From Thermoleophilia bacterium (GTDB taxonomy: Bacteria; Actinomycetota; Thermoleophilia; Gaiellales; JAICJC01), in contig JAICJC010000010.1 of the NCBI GenBank assembly GCA_025928655.1, positions 1 to 52,661 on the forward strand: 52,661 nt of DNA. The letters are read 5' to 3'. Each line of letters starts with the position of its first letter. Position 1 is the first letter of the stretch. Shown in pieces: positions 1 to 9,892 of this stretch. The notes below the pieces were generated by a model. The model was not told the DNA's origin, ran no database searches, and worked only from the letters and a program-made list of their open reading frames with translations. The translations under genes were made by a program, and so were the position numbers.

Positions 1-580
<580 letters not shown>

Positions 581-745
581 TCAACCGGCTGCGCGCGCGC
601 GACCGCGCGCGCGTCGTGGAGCCCGGATTCTCGCCGGTCCGCGCGGCCGGTGCGTCGGTGCGGAGCGGCGCCCGCGACTGTTTCGGCCCCTCGCGGCGGT
701 GGGTAGGCACTGCACGACGTGGTGCCCGACGCACATGGAGGCGTG

Positions 746-1081
746 GTGACGGTCGCGCAGGTCGTGCGAGAGGCGGCCGGGATCGTCGACCCGACCGACC
801 AGGACGCGCTCGTCGGCGATCTCGAGCGGTGGTTCGAGGACGACGACGATCCCGTGGAGGCGGTGCCCGACCTCGACCGGCGGATCGCCGGCGCCCTGGA
901 CGAGCTCGACCCGGAGGACGACCATCCCGGGATGTCCGTCGCCGCCGCGGTGGCCATCTACCTGGCCACACGGCCGCGGCACGAGCCCCGCGACCGGGAT
1001 GCGGTCATCCGGCAGGCGATCCGGCTCGCGTACGGCAACGACGTCCCGGCGGGAGTCGCCGGCTGGGCCGGTCTGCAGTAG
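746..1081 (+). CDS. Small acidic protein of unknown function
   Basis: About 111 residues from GTG 746, with GGAG at 737-740 placed 5 nt ahead. GTG 743 and GTG 719 are alternative starts. The protein is strongly acidic in its first half (ERWFEDDDDPVE, DELDPEDDHPG) and ends GVAGWAGLQ. No catalytic motif, signal peptide or membrane segment is visible. It is transcribed divergently from katG across about 200 bases and converges on the gene at 1085-1444, with only 3 nt between their stops. Codon use is typical of the window (third positions nearly all G or C), which supports it as a real gene. I do not recognise the family. Confidence 0.6.
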   Translation: MTVAQVVREAAGIVDPTDQDALVGDLERWFEDDDDPVEAVPDLDRRIAGALDELDPEDDHPGMSVAAAVAIYLATRPRHEPRDRDAVIRQAIRLAYGNDVPAGVAGWAGLQ

Positions 1082-1084
1082 GCG

Positions 1085-1444
1085 TCACGGCGCGTCCGCC
1101 CAGACGAGGAACATGTCCGTGGACTCCGAGCCCTTGGAGCACGAGCCCGTGTGTTCGCGCAGGTCGAACGAGCATGAGCCGCCGCCCCGGAGGGAGCAGT
1201 GATCGCTCGTGTGACCAGGCGACCACCGACACCGGGCGGCGGTGAAGCCCACATCGGTCACGAGTGGTCTCGCGAACGCCAGGGCCGATACCGGGGTCGG
1301 TGACGCCCCCGCCCCCGACCGGGCCACGAGACCGGCGCCGGCGGGAAGGCCGACCAGCGCGAGCACGACGAGGGCGACCTCCAGCCTGCGACCCACCTCA
1401 CACGCCTGTCGAGAGCGGCCACCGTCCGGCGCAGAAACGGTCAT
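1085..1444 (-). CDS. Small exported or membrane-anchored protein with several cysteines
   Basis: 119 residues from ATG 1444. A hydrophobic stretch ([19 protein letters not shown], about residues 23-41) follows a basic segment and looks like a signal peptide or N-terminal anchor. The exported part contains four closely spaced cysteines ([27 protein letters not shown]), which suggests two disulphides outside the cytoplasm. It diverges from the Cds1-like gene, 47 nt between starts, and converges on the acidic protein gene. No family recognised. The low-complexity N-terminus leaves the exact start uncertain, but signal plus cysteine pattern is not what a random antisense frame would give. Confidence 0.55.
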   Translation of the reverse strand: MTVSAPDGGRSRQACEVGRRLEVALVVLALVGLPAGAGLVARSGAGASPTPVSALAFARPLVTDVGFTAARCRWSPGHTSDHCSLRGGGSCSFDLREHTGSCSKGSESTDMFLVWADAP

Positions 1445-1491
1445 GGAACGATCATACGACCGGTTGCCACGGGATCGGGGACACTGCACGC

Positions 1492-2604
1492 GTGACGACC
1501 TTCTCGACCGGCCCCGGCCGACCCGGATCGCGGCCGTGGGCGGATGAAGCGGTGCGCCGGATCGAGGCCGACGCCAATCGATCGACCGACACGCACCTGC
1601 ACGTGTTCTCGCTCCCGGAGGCGTGGGGCGTCGACATGTACCTGAAGGACGAGTCGGTGCATCCCACCGGGTCACTGAAGCACCGGCTCGCCCGCTCCCT
1701 CTTTCTCTACGGGCTCTGCAACGGCTGGATCCTCGAGGGCACGACCATCGTCGAGGCGTCCAGCGGTTCGACGGCGGTCTCCGAGGCGTATTTCGCGCGG
1801 TTCCTCGGGCTGCCGTTCATCGCCGTCATGCCGGCGTCCACCAGCCCGGAGAAGATTGCGCTGATCGAGGCGCAGGGCGGCGCCTGCCGGCTCGTCGACG
1901 ATCCGACGTCCATCTACGACGAGGCGCAGCGGGTCGCGGCGGACACGGGTGGCTACTACCTCGACCAGTTCACGTTCGCCGAGCGCGCGACCGACTGGCG
2001 GGGGAACAACAACATCGCCGAGTCGATCTTCAACCAGATGGCGCTCGAGCGGCATCCGGTGCCGGCGTGGATCGTGGTCGGCGCCGGCACGGGCGGCACG
2101 AGCGCGACGATCGGGCGCTACGCCCGCTTCGGGCGGTACCCGACGCGGCTCTGCGTCGTCGATCCCGAGCACTCGATCTTCTACGGGTCGTGGAAGGGCG
2201 ACCCGACCGCGGTCACCGGCCTGCCGTCGCGCATCGAGGGCATCGGCCGCCAGCGCCTCGAGCCGTCGTTCCTGCCGGACATCGTCGACCGCATGATCCA
2301 GGTTCCGGACGCCGCGTCGATCGCGACGATGCGCCTCGTCCACGAGCGCACCGGTCGAAGCGTGGGCGGTTCGACGGGGACGAACGTCTGGGGCGCGTTC
2401 CACCTGGTGTCGGAGATGCGGTCACGGGGCGAGCACGGGAGCATCGTCACGCTGATCTGCGACGGCGGCGAGCGCTACGCCGACACCTACTACAGCGACG
2501 CCTGGGTGGCGGAGCAGGGGCTCGACCTCGATCCCTACGCGGAGGCGCTCCGCACCTTCCTCGAGTTCGGGGCGTTCCCCGGCGCCGGAGCCGACGCCTC
2601 CTAG
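1492..2604 (+). CDS. cds1: PLP-dependent cysteine synthase-family enzyme (Cds1-type L-cysteine desulfhydrase)
   Basis: 370 residues from GTG 1492. It belongs to fold-type II PLP enzymes: the PLP lysine lies in [15 protein letters not shown] (about residue 60), the substrate/cofactor loop in [13 protein letters not shown], and the phosphate-binding glycines in [14 protein letters not shown]. The block [16 protein letters not shown] matches the mycobacterial Cds1 branch, which breaks down L-cysteine to H2S, ammonia and pyruvate, more closely than CysK/CysM. Upstream, GACACT lies 6 nt before the GTG and there is no Shine-Dalgarno sequence, so the mRNA may be leaderless. A longer open frame reaches back to 1264 but overlaps the divergent gene and has no family sequence. 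The stop codon shares CTAG with the convergent DUF1059 gene. Biochemical direction (synthesis or desulfhydration) is inferred from family resemblance only. Confidence 0.82.
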   Translation: MTTFSTGPGRPGSRPWADEAVRRIEADANRSTDTHLHVFSLPEAWGVDMYLKDESVHPTGSLKHRLARSLFLYGLCNGWILEGTTIVEASSGSTAVSEAYFARFLGLPFIAVMPASTSPEKIALIEAQGGACRLVDDPTSIYDEAQRVAADTGGYYLDQFTFAERATDWRGNNNIAESIFNQMALERHPVPAWIVVGAGTGGTSATIGRYARFGRYPTRLCVVDPEHSIFYGSWKGDPTAVTGLPSRIEGIGRQRLEPSFLPDIVDRMIQVPDAASIATMRLVHERTGRSVGGSTGTNVWGAFHLVSEMRSRGEHGSIVTLICDGGERYADTYYSDAWVAEQGLDLDPYAEALRTFLEFGAFPGAGADAS

Positions 2605-2774
2605 ACCTCGGTGATGACGCGCTGGATCTGCTCGACGACCTCGGGCGGGACCTCGTCCATCCCGTGCGTGTCGCGCGCGTGTGACTGGATCTCCTGGAAG
2701 AGCACGCCCTCGTCGTCGTTGCGGGCGACCCACTCGCAGCCGAGCACCACGTCGCCGCATTTGAACTGCTTCAT
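2601..2774 (-). CDS. DUF1059 small protein
   Basis: 57 residues from ATG 2774, starting [18 protein letters not shown] and continuing with the family's [21 protein letters not shown]. This is the compact DUF1059 pattern, with two N-terminal cysteines (KCGDVV and GCEW) and the late HARxxHGM histidines that could bind a metal. Function is unknown. GGAGG lies 5 nt ahead of the start. It is convergent with the Cds1-like gene, their stops sharing the four bases CTAG at 2601-2604, and divergent from the amidotransferase gene. Confidence 0.88.
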   Translation of the reverse strand: MKQFKCGDVVLGCEWVARNDDEGVLFQEIQSHARDTHGMDEVPPEVVEQIQRVITEV

Positions 2775-2836
2775 CCCGTCCTCCCTGAGCCCGTTTCCAC
2801 CGGCCCCATACTAGAACGCCGAAGTACGATCACCGC

Positions 2837-3757
2837 GTGTGCCGCATCCTGGCCTACCTGGGCGATCCGCTGCCCGTGCATCACCTGCTCTTCGACACGG
2901 ACAACAGCCTCGTGCGCCAGTCGTACCGGCCGCGGATGATGAACACCTTCCTGAATCTGGCCGGGTTCGGGATGAAGGCGTGGGACCCGGCGTCGCTGAG
3001 GCCGGACGAGCCGTTCAGCTACCGCGCGACGACGCTGCCGTCGTTCGACCGCAACCTGCGCTTCCTCTCGGCGAAGGTGGCGCCGACCTGTGTCGTCGCC
3101 CACGTGCGCGGCGTGACCTACTCCGACGAGGCGGTCGTGGGGGAGACGAACCTGCACCCGTTCCACTTCCCCGGCACCCGGGTCGTCCTCGCCCACAACG
3201 GGCATCTCCGTGAGTTCCGGCGCATGCGCTACGCCCTCGTCGAGCACATCCGCCCCGAGCTCGCCCAGCGGATCGAGGGCACGACCGACTCGGAGTGGAT
3301 CTACGCGCTGGTCCTGTCGCAGCTCGCGGATCCCTTCGGGATGCCGGACACCCGCGAGCTGGCGGACGCGACGGCGGCGGCCCTCCGCATCCTCCGGTCA
3401 CTTCGCGTCGAGCGCGGGATCGACACCTCCTCGCCGGTGAACCTCTGCGTCAGCACCGGCCGCAGCCTCGTCTCGACGCGCTTCTCGTTCGACTACGGCT
3501 GGTACCCGCCCGAGGACGAGATGCTCGAAACCGACCTCCCGTACGTGAGCCTCTGGTACGCGATCGGGGGTGAGTACGCCCGGCGCGACGGCGGCTGGGA
3601 GATGACGGACGGCGATCCGGCCCGGTCCCTCATCATCGCCTCCGAGCCGCTCACGGTCGACCATCCGGGGTGGTTCGAGGTGCCCGAGTACTCGATGCTG
3701 ACGGCGGAGCTGTCGCCGGCCGGGCTCGAGTTCGAGACGCGCGATCTCGATGTCTGA
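2837..3757 (+). CDS. Class II glutamine amidotransferase-like protein
   Basis: 306 residues from GTG 2837. The start gives MCRILAYLG, putting the Ntn-type nucleophile cysteine at position 2 as required in class II amidotransferases (GATase_6, YafJ/EgtC-like). Further family blocks are HVRGVTYSDEAV, LHPFHF, LAHNGHLREFR and GTTDSEWIYALVL. The predicted reaction is release of ammonia from glutamine or hydrolysis of a gamma-glutamyl amide; no synthase domain is attached, so the acceptor is unknown. TACGAT sits 6 nt ahead of the GTG, so the transcript may be leaderless. The last 8 bases overlap the next gene, indicating translational coupling to the double cyclic-nucleotide-domain protein. Confidence 0.85.
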   Translation: MCRILAYLGDPLPVHHLLFDTDNSLVRQSYRPRMMNTFLNLAGFGMKAWDPASLRPDEPFSYRATTLPSFDRNLRFLSAKVAPTCVVAHVRGVTYSDEAVVGETNLHPFHFPGTRVVLAHNGHLREFRRMRYALVEHIRPELAQRIEGTTDSEWIYALVLSQLADPFGMPDTRELADATAAALRILRSLRVERGIDTSSPVNLCVSTGRSLVSTRFSFDYGWYPPEDEMLETDLPYVSLWYAIGGEYARRDGGWEMTDGDPARSLIIASEPLTVDHPGWFEVPEYSMLTAELSPAGLEFETRDLDV

Positions 3758-4724
3758 CCCGGACACCGTCGGCTTTCTCGCAACCGTCCCGCTGCTCGAC
3801 GGGCGCGACGAGGCGACCCTGGCCGACCTGGCCCGGATCCTGCGCCTGCGGACGATCGCGAAGGACGAGGTCGTGTGGCGCCAGGGCGAGGACGGCCGCG
3901 AGATGCTCTTCGTCGTCGAGGGCGCCCTGTCCGCGTCGCTGCACGTGCCCGGTAACCGCACCGTCGAGATCGGCAGGGCCGGCCCGGGCGATACGGTCGG
4001 CGAGGTCGCCCTCCTGGACGGCGGCCCCCACACGATGAGCGTGCGCGCCGTCAAGACGACGACGGCGTTCGCGCTCGGGCGCGTCGATCTGGCCGCGCTG
4101 CTCGCACCGCAGGACCCCGCGGCCTTCGGCCTCAGGCGCGCGGTGGCGGCGCTTCTGACCGCGCGTCACCGCAACCAGTTGGCGCATCTGGCCGACTCGC
4201 TCGGCGGGGATGCGGCCGGCCCGCCGGCGGAGGATGCTGACCGGGCGTTCGCCGAGCTCGAGTATTGCGGCCCGCCGGACAGCCGCTACGTGCGCCGGAT
4301 GGCGACCTTCCATGACTTCGACCCGCTCGCCCTCTGGGGGTTCCTGACATCGGGCAGCTATGCCCGCTGCCCGCGCGGCCGCACCCTGCTCGCCGAGGGC
4401 GCGCCCTCGACCGCCTGCTACCTCACCATCAACGGCGCGGTCGAGCAGGTGCTGGCGCGCGGCAGCCGCCGCATCCGGGTCGGGCTGGCGGGGCCGGGGA
4501 GGGCGTTCGGCTACGAGGGCCTCGTCGACGGCGGCCCATCGCCCGTCACCGCCGTCACGCGGGAGAGGGCGCTCCTGCTCGTCCTGCCTCGCGACCGCTT
4601 CACGACGCTTTTCCACGGCGAGGACGCGGTTGCCCGCGTGGTCCTCGACGTCATCCAGCGCGAGCTCGTGGCCACGCTCCGTCAGACGCTGCGGCCGCAC
4701 GCCCGACTGGCGGCGAGCATCTGA
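3750..4724 (+). CDS. Protein with two cyclic-nucleotide-binding-like domains
   Basis: 324 residues from ATG 3750. Two Crp-type jelly-roll domains are seen, about residues 8-120 (VPLLDGRDEATLADLARILRL to FALGRVDLAALL) and 185-300 (MATFHDFDPLALWGFL to LLVLPRDRFTTLF). There is no helix-turn-helix, so it is not a Crp-type transcription factor. The phosphate-binding cassettes read GEVALLDGGPHTMSVRA and YEGLVDGGPSPVTAV. Each keeps the acidic residue, but the arginine that normally grips the cyclic phosphate is His or Ser, so classical cAMP binding is doubtful. It overlaps the amidotransferase by 8 nt and probably senses a ligand for, or docks on, that enzyme (inference). Confidence 0.85.
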   Translation: MSDPDTVGFLATVPLLDGRDEATLADLARILRLRTIAKDEVVWRQGEDGREMLFVVEGALSASLHVPGNRTVEIGRAGPGDTVGEVALLDGGPHTMSVRAVKTTTAFALGRVDLAALLAPQDPAAFGLRRAVAALLTARHRNQLAHLADSLGGDAAGPPAEDADRAFAELEYCGPPDSRYVRRMATFHDFDPLALWGFLTSGSYARCPRGRTLLAEGAPSTACYLTINGAVEQVLARGSRRIRVGLAGPGRAFGYEGLVDGGPSPVTAVTRERALLLVLPRDRFTTLFHGEDAVARVVLDVIQRELVATLRQTLRPHARLAASI

Positions 4725-4763
4725 CCATGGGGTGCGGCCGCGTCGAACGAAGAGGAGAGGAGG

Positions 4764-4836
4764 AGCGGACGACGGGTCTCGAACCCGCGACCTTTGGCTT
4801 GGGAAGCCAACGCTCTACCAGCTGAGCTACGTCCGC
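4764..4836 (-). tRNA. tRNA-Gly (anticodon CCC)
   Basis: On the minus strand a 73-nt cloverleaf folds cleanly. The acceptor stem GCGGACG pairs with CGTCCGC; the D arm is AGCTCAGCTGGTAGAGC; the anticodon stem TTGGC/GCCAA encloses loop TTCCCAA with CCC at 34-36; the T arm contains GGTTCGAGACC. The discriminator base is U, as usual for bacterial tRNA-Gly, and CCA is not encoded. It reads GGG glycine codons. Confidence 0.96.
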
Positions 4837-4922
4837 GCGGTGCTCGTGAAACACCCTACCAGCTTGACACCGGCCCGCATCGACGGCGATCCTCGGTCCG
4901 CCATCGAGGAGGGAGCAGACCC

Positions 4923-5924
4923 GTGTCCGAGACCACCGTTCGCCAGCCGTTCGGCTATCACCTGAGCCTGTGCCCGGCGGCCCCCGAGCCGCCGTTCGAG
5001 GACCCCGGAGAGCTGGAGCGGGTGTGGGGGAGGCGCTGGGGGGCGAGCGACGAGGTCGGCCGCCTGCGCGTCGTGCTCGTCCGCGCGCCGCGCGGCGAAT
5101 GGTCGCGCGTCCGGGCGGATGCCTGGAACGAGGCGGCCGGCGCGCTCGTGGATCCCGAGGGCGGCTGGTACTGGGAGTCGCGCGAGGAGCCCGACCTCGA
5201 CCTGGTGGCGGCCCAGCACCGGGGGCTCGTCGACGCGCTGCGGGCCGAGGGGGTGGAGGTGGTGTTCGTCGAGGGCGACGGGCCGCCGCACCTGACCCGG
5301 CCGATCTACACCCGCGACCCACTCGTGACCGTCCCCGGCGGCGCCATCATCGGCCGCATGGCGCCCGCCATGCGGCGCGGGGAGGAGCCGCTCGTGACCC
5401 GTGCCGTCGCCGCCGCCGGCATGCCGATCCTGCGCACGATCACGGGGACGGGGCTCGTCGAGGGCGGCAGCCTCGTCAAGCTGCGCCCGGAGGTGGCCGC
5501 CTACGGCACGTCGATCCGCTGCAACGAGGAGGGCGCCCGCCAGCTGCGCGCGGCGCTCGCCGACCTCGGCATCGAGCTGATCGTCGTGCCGATGGTGGGC
5601 TGGTCGATCCATCTCGACGGACACCTGGGGATGCTCGCCTCCGACGCGGCGCTGGTCGAGGTGAACGGCCTGCCGTACTGGTTCCTCGACCGCATGCGCG
5701 CCCTGGGGATCGAGACCATCCCGTGCCCGGCGGGCGAGGAGTGGGCGATCAACTCGCTGGCGCTCGCGCCCGGCCGGATCCTGATGTGCGACCGCTACCC
5801 GCGCACGCGGGAGCTGCTCGAGCGGCGAGGGATCGAGGTCGTCGCGATCCCCTACGACGAGATCCAGAAGGGCGGCGGCGGCGTCCACTGCTCGACCATG
5901 GAGCTCGTCCGCGACCCCGCCTGA
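4923..5924 (+). CDS. Amidinotransferase-fold hydrolase (dimethylarginine dimethylaminohydrolase / arginine deiminase family)
   Basis: 333 residues from GTG 4923, with GAGGAGGGAG about 8 nt upstream. The pentein-fold catalytic elements are in order: [27 protein letters not shown], the histidine in [14 protein letters not shown], and the nucleophile cysteine near the C-terminus in [16 protein letters not shown]. Family members hydrolyse guanidino groups (methylated arginine to citrulline, or arginine to citrulline). Which guanidine is used here cannot be read from sequence. The tRNA-Gly gene lies upstream on the other strand and copA starts 19 nt downstream, but copA has its own promoter, so this is probably a single-gene unit. 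An earlier in-frame start would run into the tRNA gene and is rejected. Confidence 0.85.
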   Translation: MSETTVRQPFGYHLSLCPAAPEPPFEDPGELERVWGRRWGASDEVGRLRVVLVRAPRGEWSRVRADAWNEAAGALVDPEGGWYWESREEPDLDLVAAQHRGLVDALRAEGVEVVFVEGDGPPHLTRPIYTRDPLVTVPGGAIIGRMAPAMRRGEEPLVTRAVAAAGMPILRTITGTGLVEGGSLVKLRPEVAAYGTSIRCNEEGARQLRAALADLGIELIVVPMVGWSIHLDGHLGMLASDAALVEVNGLPYWFLDRMRALGIETIPCPAGEEWAINSLALAPGRILMCDRYPRTRELLERRGIEVVAIPYDEIQKGGGGVHCSTMELVRDPA

Positions 5925-5931
5925 ACCCTGC

Positions 5932-5952
5932 TACCATACCCCCATGGGGTAT
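5932..5952 (+). promoter_or_regulatory. copA leaderless promoter with CsoR operator
   Basis: TACCAT (5932-5937) is a TANNNT -10 element ending 6 nt before the copA ATG, and no ribosome-binding sequence is present. A perfect inverted repeat ATACCCC-CAT-GGGGTAT spans 5936-5952, overlapping both the -10 box and the start codon. G/C-tract palindromes of this type are the known CsoR operator form, and csoR is the second gene of the operon, so copper-relieved autorepression is expected. Confidence 0.8.
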
Positions 5953-8076
5953 CAAGCGGCACCCGGGCGCGAGGTGCGCCTCCAGATCGACGGGATGCAC
6001 TGCGCGTCGTGCGCGGCCCGGGTGGAGCGCGGCCTGAACCGGGTCGCCGGCGTCTCGGCCAGCGTCAACTACCTGACCGAGCAGGCCACCGTGCGCTGCC
6101 CGCCCGGCGTGGCGGTGGAGGAGCTCGTCGGCGCCATCGAGTCAGCCGGCTACAGCGCCCATCCGGCCGTCCGCGACCACGACGGCGGCCATCACCACCA
6201 CGACGAGCCGGACGGGCCGCTGCGCCGCCGCCTGGCCGTCGCCGTCGTGCTGACCGTGCCGGTCGTGCTTTTGGGCATGATCTCCGCCCTGCGCTTCTCG
6301 GGCTGGGAGTGGGCCTCCCTCGCCCTCGCGACCCCGGTCGTCTTCTACTCCGGGTGGGGCATCCACCGCTCGACCGTCGGGAGCGCCCGCCACGGCGTCG
6401 CCCAGATGGACACGCTGATCACGCTCGGCACGCTGGCCGCCTGGTCGTGGTCGGTCGTCGTGCTCCTCGCAGGGCTGGATGCCGACACGTACTTCGAGGT
6501 GGCCGCGGTCGTGACGACGCTGATCCTGGTCGGCCGCCTGCTGGAGGCCGGCGCCAAGCGACGCTCGGGCGACGCCATCCGGCGCCTGCTCGAGCTCGGC
6601 GCGCACGATGTCCGCGTCCTGCGCGACGGGCGCGAAGAGCGCTTGCCGATCGAGGCCCTCGCCGTCGGCGACCTGTTTGTCGTGGGGCCGGGGGAGAAGG
6701 TGGCGACGGACGGCGTCGTCGAGGACGGCCGCTCGGCCGTCGACCGATCCATGCTGACCGGGGAGCCCGTGCCCGTCGACGTCGGCCCGGGCGACGGCGT
6801 CACCGGCGCGACGGTGAACGCGCACGGCCGCCTCATCGTCCGCGCCACCCGCATCGGCGCCGACACCGCGCTGGCCCGGATCGCCGCGCTCGTGGACGAG
6901 GCCCAGTCCGGCAAGTCGCCCGCGCAGCGCCTGGCCGACCGCGTGTCGGCGATCTTCGTGCCCGCGGTGATGGTCGTCGCGGTCGCCACCCTGGCGGGGT
7001 GGCTGCTGGCCGGCGCATCGGCGTCCGCCGCCTTCACCGCCGCGGTCGCGGTGCTCATCATCGCCTGCCCGTGCGCGCTCGGCCTGGCGACGCCCACGGC
7101 GCTGATGGTCGGCACCGGCCGCGGCGCGCAGCTCGGCGTCCTCATCCGGGGGCCGGAGATCCTCGAGCGCACGCGCCGCATCGGCACCATCGTGCTCGAC
7201 AAGACGGGCACCGTCACCGAGGGGCGGATGGAGCTCGCCGGCGTCACCCCGCTGAACGGGGCCGGCCGCGCCGACGTGCTGCGGCTCGCAGGGGCGGTCG
7301 AGGCCGCCTCCGAGCACCCCATCGGCCGCGCGGTCGCCGCCGCGGCCCAGGCCGAGACCGGCGAGCTGCCACCCGTCCGTGACTTCCAGAACCTGCCCGG
7401 GAGCGGCGTGCGCGGCACGGTCGAGGGCCACGCGGTCGAGGTGGGCCGCGCGGACGGGGCGATCACGGTCTCGTGGGACGGCGAGCCGCGCGCGCAGCTG
7501 GCGGTCCGCGACGCCGTGAAGCCCACCAGCGCGGACGCCGTCTCGGCCCTGCGCCGGATGGGCCTCGTGCCCGTCCTTTTGACCGGCGACAGCCGGGCGA
7601 CGGCGGAGGCCGTCGCCCGCGAGGTCGGGATCGAGCACGTGATCGCCGGCGTCTCGCCCGCAGGCAAGACCGAGGAGATCCGCCGTCTGCAGGCGTCCGG
7701 CGAGGTGGTGGCGATGGTCGGCGACGGCGTGAACGACGCTCCCGCGCTCGCCCAGGCCGATCTCGGCCTGGCCATGGGGACGGGGACGGACGTCGCGATC
7801 GAGGCGAGCGACCTGACGCTCGTCTCCGGCGACCTGCGCGCCGCCGCCGACGCGATCGGGCTGGCGCGGCGCACCCTGCGCACCATCAGGGCCAACCTGT
7901 TCTGGGCATTCGCCTACAACGTCGCCGCGATCCCGCTCGCGGCCGCCGGCCTGCTCAACCCGGTGATCGCCGCCGCCGCGATGGCGGCGTCGAGCCTGTT
8001 CGTCGTCGGAAACTCGCTGCGCCTGCGCCGGTTCCGCGGCGTCCGCGCGGCCGTCCCCGAGGAGGTGCGCGCGTGA
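5944..8076 (+). CDS. copA: Copper-exporting P1B-type ATPase CopA
   Basis: 710 residues. An N-terminal heavy-metal-associated domain has GMHCASC with the metal cysteines at 20 and 23, then a His-rich linker ([10 protein letters not shown]). Membrane helices follow, with the actuator loop [10 protein letters not shown], the transmembrane metal motif [14 protein letters not shown] typical of Cu(+) pumps, the phosphorylation motif DKTGTVTEG, the HP-containing nucleotide domain (SEHPIGRAV) and the hinge [17 protein letters not shown]. It pumps cuprous ions out of the cytoplasm. Length and domain order are normal for CopA with one metal-binding domain. The ATG at 5944 sits inside the CsoR palindrome. 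csoR overlaps its end by 4 nt, so the pair is one autoregulated operon. Confidence 0.96.
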   Translation: MGYQAAPGREVRLQIDGMHCASCAARVERGLNRVAGVSASVNYLTEQATVRCPPGVAVEELVGAIESAGYSAHPAVRDHDGGHHHHDEPDGPLRRRLAVAVVLTVPVVLLGMISALRFSGWEWASLALATPVVFYSGWGIHRSTVGSARHGVAQMDTLITLGTLAAWSWSVVVLLAGLDADTYFEVAAVVTTLILVGRLLEAGAKRRSGDAIRRLLELGAHDVRVLRDGREERLPIEALAVGDLFVVGPGEKVATDGVVEDGRSAVDRSMLTGEPVPVDVGPGDGVTGATVNAHGRLIVRATRIGADTALARIAALVDEAQSGKSPAQRLADRVSAIFVPAVMVVAVATLAGWLLAGASASAAFTAAVAVLIIACPCALGLATPTALMVGTGRGAQLGVLIRGPEILERTRRIGTIVLDKTGTVTEGRMELAGVTPLNGAGRADVLRLAGAVEAASEHPIGRAVAAAAQAETGELPPVRDFQNLPGSGVRGTVEGHAVEVGRADGAITVSWDGEPRAQLAVRDAVKPTSADAVSALRRMGLVPVLLTGDSRATAEAVAREVGIEHVIAGVSPAGKTEEIRRLQASGEVVAMVGDGVNDAPALAQADLGLAMGTGTDVAIEASDLTLVSGDLRAAADAIGLARRTLRTIRANLFWAFAYNVAAIPLAAAGLLNPVIAAAAMAASSLFVVGNSLRLRRFRGVRAAVPEEVRA

Positions 8077-8363
8077 CCTACGGCTACGTGAACGACAAGG
8101 AGGCGCTGATCACGCGCCTGCACCGGATCGAGGGCCAGGTGCGCGGGATCGAGAAGATGGTCGCCGACGAGCGTTACTGCATCGACATCCTGACGCAGAT
8201 CGGCGCCGTCTCGACCGCGCTCGAGACGGTGGCGCAGAAGCTGCTCGAGGAGCACGCGAACCACTGCGTGGCCGGCGCGCTCGCCTCCGGGAGCCGGGAG
8301 GAGGCCGAGGAGAAGACCCGTGAGCTGCTCCAGGCCGTCCAGCGGTTCACGCGCACCCGCTGA
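8073..8363 (+). CDS. csoR: Copper-sensing repressor CsoR
   Basis: 96 residues from GTG 8073, overlapping the copA stop (GTGA). The all-helical DUF156/CsoR fold is clear from [18 protein letters not shown]. The copper ligands Cys36, His61 and Cys65 fall at the same residue numbers as in the Mycobacterium tuberculosis protein (RYCIDIL and EEHANHC). Known CsoR proteins bind a GC-rich palindrome and are released by Cu(I). The perfect palindrome over the copA start is the evident target. Confidence 0.95.
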   Translation: MTYGYVNDKEALITRLHRIEGQVRGIEKMVADERYCIDILTQIGAVSTALETVAQKLLEEHANHCVAGALASGSREEAEEKTRELLQAVQRFTRTR

Positions 8364-8387
8364 CGGGCGCTGCTCTAGGCTTGCGCC

Positions 8388-9029
8388 ATGCTGAGCGCGA
8401 GGTTCGAGAAGGCGGTCTCCTACGCCGTCGACGCGCACGCCACCCAGGTGCGCAAGGGCTCGGGCGTGCCGTACATCGCCCACCTGCTCGGCGTTGCCGC
8501 GCTCGTGCTCGAGGACGGCGGCGGCGAGGACGAGGCGATCGCCGCCCTGCTCCACGACGCGGTCGAGGATCAGGGCGGGCCCACCCGGCTGGCGCAGATC
8601 CGTGACCGCTTCGGCGCGCAGGTGGCCGACATCGTGGAGGGCTGCAGCGACTCCATCCTCGAGATGGGGGCGGCGAAGGCGGACTGGTGGGAGCGCAAGT
8701 GCGCGCACCTCGACCACCTGGCCCACGCCGACGGCGATCTGAAGGAGCCGCTCCTGCGCGTCTCGCTGGCCGACAAGCTGTCGAACCTGCGCGCGACGGT
8801 CCGCGATGCGGGCCTGCGGGGCGACGGGTTCTGGAAGGTGTTCAGGCAGGGGGCGGCGAGCCAGCTCTGGTACTACGGCCGCATGAGCGACATCTTCCGC
8901 GCGCGGTGCCCGCAGAGCACGATGCTGCCGGAGCTGGAAGCGCTGCTCGCACAGCTGGCCGACGTCGTGCCCGAGAGCGACCGTGCGCTGGCCGAGCGCT
9001 ACCGGGCGGAACGCTGCCCGCCGGTCTAG
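8388..9029 (+). CDS. HD-domain hydrolase of the RelA/SpoT-hydrolase type
   Basis: 213 residues from ATG 8388; TAGGCT ends 6 nt upstream, so probably leaderless. The sequence follows the HD_4/SpoT hydrolase pattern: RKGSGVPYIAHLLGVAALV, then the metal-binding HD in AALLHDAVED, and a later RVSLADKLSNLRATVRD corresponding to the family's K-x-ADRL-N block. No synthetase, TGS or ACT domain is attached. A small alarmone hydrolase or another nucleotide pyrophosphohydrolase is the likely role; the substrate is not provable from sequence. It lies 24 nt after csoR but has its own promoter-like element. Confidence 0.8.
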   Translation: MLSARFEKAVSYAVDAHATQVRKGSGVPYIAHLLGVAALVLEDGGGEDEAIAALLHDAVEDQGGPTRLAQIRDRFGAQVADIVEGCSDSILEMGAAKADWWERKCAHLDHLAHADGDLKEPLLRVSLADKLSNLRATVRDAGLRGDGFWKVFRQGAASQLWYYGRMSDIFRARCPQSTMLPELEALLAQLADVVPESDRALAERYRAERCPPV

Positions 9030-9142
9030 ACGGCCGTGCCGGGGCGGAAGCGCCATCCGTCCCCCTTCTCCGTGCGTCACCCCTAGGATGGCGGTCGTTC
9101 GCACCCTGCGGGGTGAAATTGCGGTGTCGGGGTGGTGAAGAG

Positions 9143-9886
9143 ATGGCGGCGGCGCTGCCGTACGGCGTCAGCGAGATCCTGGAAGCGGCCGGCGCGCCGG
9201 AGTCGGCGCTCGACCTCGGCTGCGGCTCCGGCCGCCTGACGCTCGAGCTCGCCCGCCGCGGCGCGGCGGCGACGGGCGTCGACAGGAGCGCCAAGGCCCT
9301 CGACGCCGCCCGCGCGCGGGCCCGTGCGGCGGGGATCGACGTCGTCTTCGCCCAGGCGGACATCGACGAGGCGCTGCCGTTCTCCGGCCGGGCATTCGCG
9401 GCGGTCACGAGCCGCCTCGCCCTCATGATCGCGCGCGACCCGCCGGCCACGCTGCGTGAGGCGGCCCGGGTCGTCCGGCCCGGGGGCGTCGTCGTCACGG
9501 CCGTGTGGGCCCGGATCGAGGAGAACCCGTGGTTCGGCGAGCCGCGTGCGGCCGTGGCGGAGGCGCTCGGCCCCGACCGGGCGGCGTTCGCGCGTGTGTT
9601 CGGCCGGCTCGGCGACGCCGACGAGCTGGCGGAGCTGCACCGGCAGGCGGGGCTGGCCGACATCCGCGCGGACGTCCTTCGGGACGAGCTGCACCTGGCC
9701 GACCCCGAGGCGCACTGGCGCGACCTGGCCGGCCGCATCGGGCACTACACGCGCCTGGATGCGGCGCTCGCGCCGGATGAGCGGCAGCGGGTCGCGGACG
9801 TCCTCGCGCGCCGGCTGGCGCCGTTCCACGCGGACGCCGGCCTGCGGCTGCCGCGGGCCATGGTCGTGGTCAGCGCCCGGCGCTGA
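9143..9886 (+). CDS. SAM-dependent class I methyltransferase
   Basis: 247 residues from ATG 9143; GTG 9113 in the same frame is an alternative. The Rossmann motif I is ALDLGCGSGRLTLEL (about residues 20-34), motif II ends at GVDRSAKALDAAR, motif III gives QADIDEALPFSGRAFAAVTS, and the post-motif block is LREAARVVRPGGVVV. This is the ubiquinone/menaquinone-type small-molecule methyltransferase layout (Methyltransf_11). Substrate unknown. A GAAGAG ribosome site precedes the ATG closely. Neighbours give no pathway hint. Confidence 0.85.
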   Translation: MAAALPYGVSEILEAAGAPESALDLGCGSGRLTLELARRGAAATGVDRSAKALDAARARARAAGIDVVFAQADIDEALPFSGRAFAAVTSRLALMIARDPPATLREAARVVRPGGVVVTAVWARIEENPWFGEPRAAVAEALGPDRAAFARVFGRLGDADELAELHRQAGLADIRADVLRDELHLADPEAHWRDLAGRIGHYTRLDAALAPDERQRVADVLARRLAPFHADAGLRLPRAMVVVSARR

Positions 9887-9892
9887 GGACCG

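Noticed and set aside
6142-7895. Two ~500-codon minus-strand frames inside copA
   Set aside because: They lie opposite a complete P-type ATPase with all motifs; no independent start context or family sequence.
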